Assembly: GCF_037442045.1 (NCBI RefSeq)
Contig: NZ_JBBIRC010000025.1
Location: 1-23,971 of the forward strand
Direction of reading: 5' to 3'
Origin: Ferroplasma sp037442045
Lineage (GTDB): Archaea; Thermoplasmatota; Thermoplasmata; Thermoplasmatales; Thermoplasmataceae
DNA: 23,971 bases
Part shown: positions 23,324 to 23,971 of the stretch, one piece after another
Layout: every line of letters starts with the position of its first letter
How positions within the stretch are numbered: position 1 is the stretch's first letter
Notes under the pieces: model-generated
Seen by the model: only the letters and a program-made list of their open reading frames with translations
The model's database searches: none
Told to the model about the DNA's origin: nothing
Translations under genes and position numbers: made by a program

Positions 23324-23853
23324 ATAACAGTTATGTTAAATTTATTTTATTCAGGGCTGAAATGTAAAGGTTTTCACTGTTAAATAGCAATTAAATTTTT
23401 TGATATTAAACTGATAATAAAATAATATGGCAAGTTCCGTGAATCAATTATCGGGTATATATTTAATTAGAATAGATTATTATATTGAGAAATCTAACAT
23501 GAGCTTTTAAACCAATGAAATGTGCTTAAATATCAATGGTAATTGAGAATCAGTTTATAATTTTGTATGATATATTGTCCGGATCATGATAGATTGAACA
23601 GGCACAATTCAAATATTTTTCAGTTTTATCGGCTGCCTTTTCTCCTTAATTGTCTATTTTACACTGTTGTCATTTACTGGAAATATTATTACTCATCTTA
23701 ACATAATGGTGTAATATATATAAATTTAACTATATATATTTTTATTATATCACTAAGTACAATGGTAAACATGTTCACATAAAATCGTTATAATATATCA
23801 ATCAATAATGTCTCTATAACAATTGTTAAATAGTATTATAATGTATATTTAAT
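23324..23853. other. 530-bp gap between tRNA-Pro and acs
   Basis: An AT-rich region with no frame of useful length and no recognised RNA. The first bases after the tRNA include a T-rich run (ATTTATTTTATT, about 23340-23352) that probably ends the tRNA transcript. The tRNA 3' end is not repeated downstream, so I see no integrated element attached to it. Near its right end are the palindrome and TATA-like box of the next gene. Confidence 0.5.
23817..23833 (+). promoter_or_regulatory. Palindrome overlapping the acs TATA box
   Basis: TAACAATTGTTA (23817-23828) is a perfect 12-bp palindrome; the TATA-like TTAAATAG (23826-23833), centred about 25 nt before ATG 23854, starts inside its right arm. 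A dimeric repressor bound here would block TBP. Regulation is inference. Confidence 0.4.
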
Positions 23854-23971
23854 ATGGAAAAAACTTTGCCGATGGACGAAAAATATAATGCCCATATGTC
23901 CAAATATTTTACGGAATATGAGAAATCATTAAAAGAGCCTGACGAATTCTGGAAAGAAAAAGCGAAAATTA
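23854..23971 (+). CDS. acs: Acetyl-CoA synthetase, N-terminal end (partial)
   Basis: The first 39 codons of a gene cut by the window edge. It starts MEKTLPMDEKYNAHMSKYF and continues with EYEKSLKEPDEFWKEKAKI. A Tyr, a short spacer, Ser, then (D/E)P-(D/E)-x-FW-x-E-x-A is the N-terminal hallmark of AMP-forming acetyl-CoA synthetases, in which this segment packs on the adenylation domain. If correct, it makes acetyl-CoA from acetate, ATP and CoA. A TATA-like TTAAATAG lies about 25 nt upstream, implying a leaderless start at ATG 23854. Other acyl-CoA synthetases of the same family (propionyl-CoA synthetase) share this N-terminus, so the substrate is not certain. Confidence 0.7.
   Translation, partial: MEKTLPMDEKYNAHMSKYFTEYEKSLKEPDEFWKEKAKI

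Noticed and set aside
22983..23324. A 113-codon frame on the minus strand beginning MGLPGFGPESPTPEAG
   Set aside because: Its N-terminus is the antisense of the tRNA-Pro gene, and the rest is antisense to the PaiB-like gene; this is a common spurious translation.
23324..23853. Possible integrated element behind the tRNA
   Set aside because: No repeat of the tRNA 3' end and no integrase in view.
1..23971. CRISPR array or intact insertion sequence
   Set aside because: No regularly spaced repeats, no transposase and no flanking inverted repeats with target duplications were seen.

Overview
The window is AT-rich and reads as a chromosomal segment of a thermoacidophilic euryarchaeon of the order Thermoplasmatales, most like Ferroplasma or Acidiplasma. 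The reasons are: archaeal genes (prefoldin alpha, archaeal-type FtsY, a Pro tRNA without encoded CCA); a bacterial-type gyrase A end, as Thermoplasmatales carry; TATA boxes about 25 nt upstream of many start codons (leaderless mRNAs); and a regulator / YHS chaperone / P-type ATPase copper cluster with the gene order described for the cop operon of Ferroplasma acidarmanus. The assignment is inference from content; no search was run.

Layout, left to right. 1-110: end of gyrA. 242-967 (-): unknown regulator-like protein. 1078-3045 (+): TauE/SafE exporter and MFS transporter in one operon. 3046-4291: a sparsely coding stretch with one DUF302 gene and two tandem palindromes. 4292-5275 (+): homoserine dehydrogenase, facing a small membrane protein. 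5841-7691 (-): a decayed two-gene module, an AAA ATPase broken by frameshifts followed by a TOPRIM-like gene broken by stops and a frameshift; this looks like a dead defence or DNA-repair cassette. 7820-9588 (+): proC and a CaiB/BaiF CoA-transferase.

9589-12580 (-): Rieske protein, a fused cytochrome b, and three small membrane proteins in a tightly coupled operon, a cytochrome bc-type respiratory complex without cytochrome c1. Divergent from it are tatA and tatC (12689-13847, +). The Rieske protein has a KR-type Tat signal, so translocase and substrate share one intergenic promoter region.

13827-14150 (-): small Cys-containing unknown. 14256-16995 (+): copper cluster of a TRASH-domain regulator, a 44-aa YHS protein (14826-14960), and a P1B-1 Cu(I) ATPase whose N-terminus is a YHS domain. 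All three share the same Cys spacing, and there are palindromes at both promoters. 17033-19000: PEBP protein, PLP aminotransferase, membrane protein. 19262-19936 (+): XRE-type regulator. 19928-22503 (-): pgk-pfdA-ftsY operon. 22614-23219 (+): PaiB-like flavin-binding protein. 23251-23323 (+): tRNA-Pro(CGG). 23854-end (+): start of an acetyl-CoA synthetase with a palindrome on its promoter.

First genes of transcription units mostly look leaderless, whereas downstream genes often show Shine-Dalgarno motifs (for example at 1831, 10148, 10344, 11524, 14965). This pattern decided several starts below.
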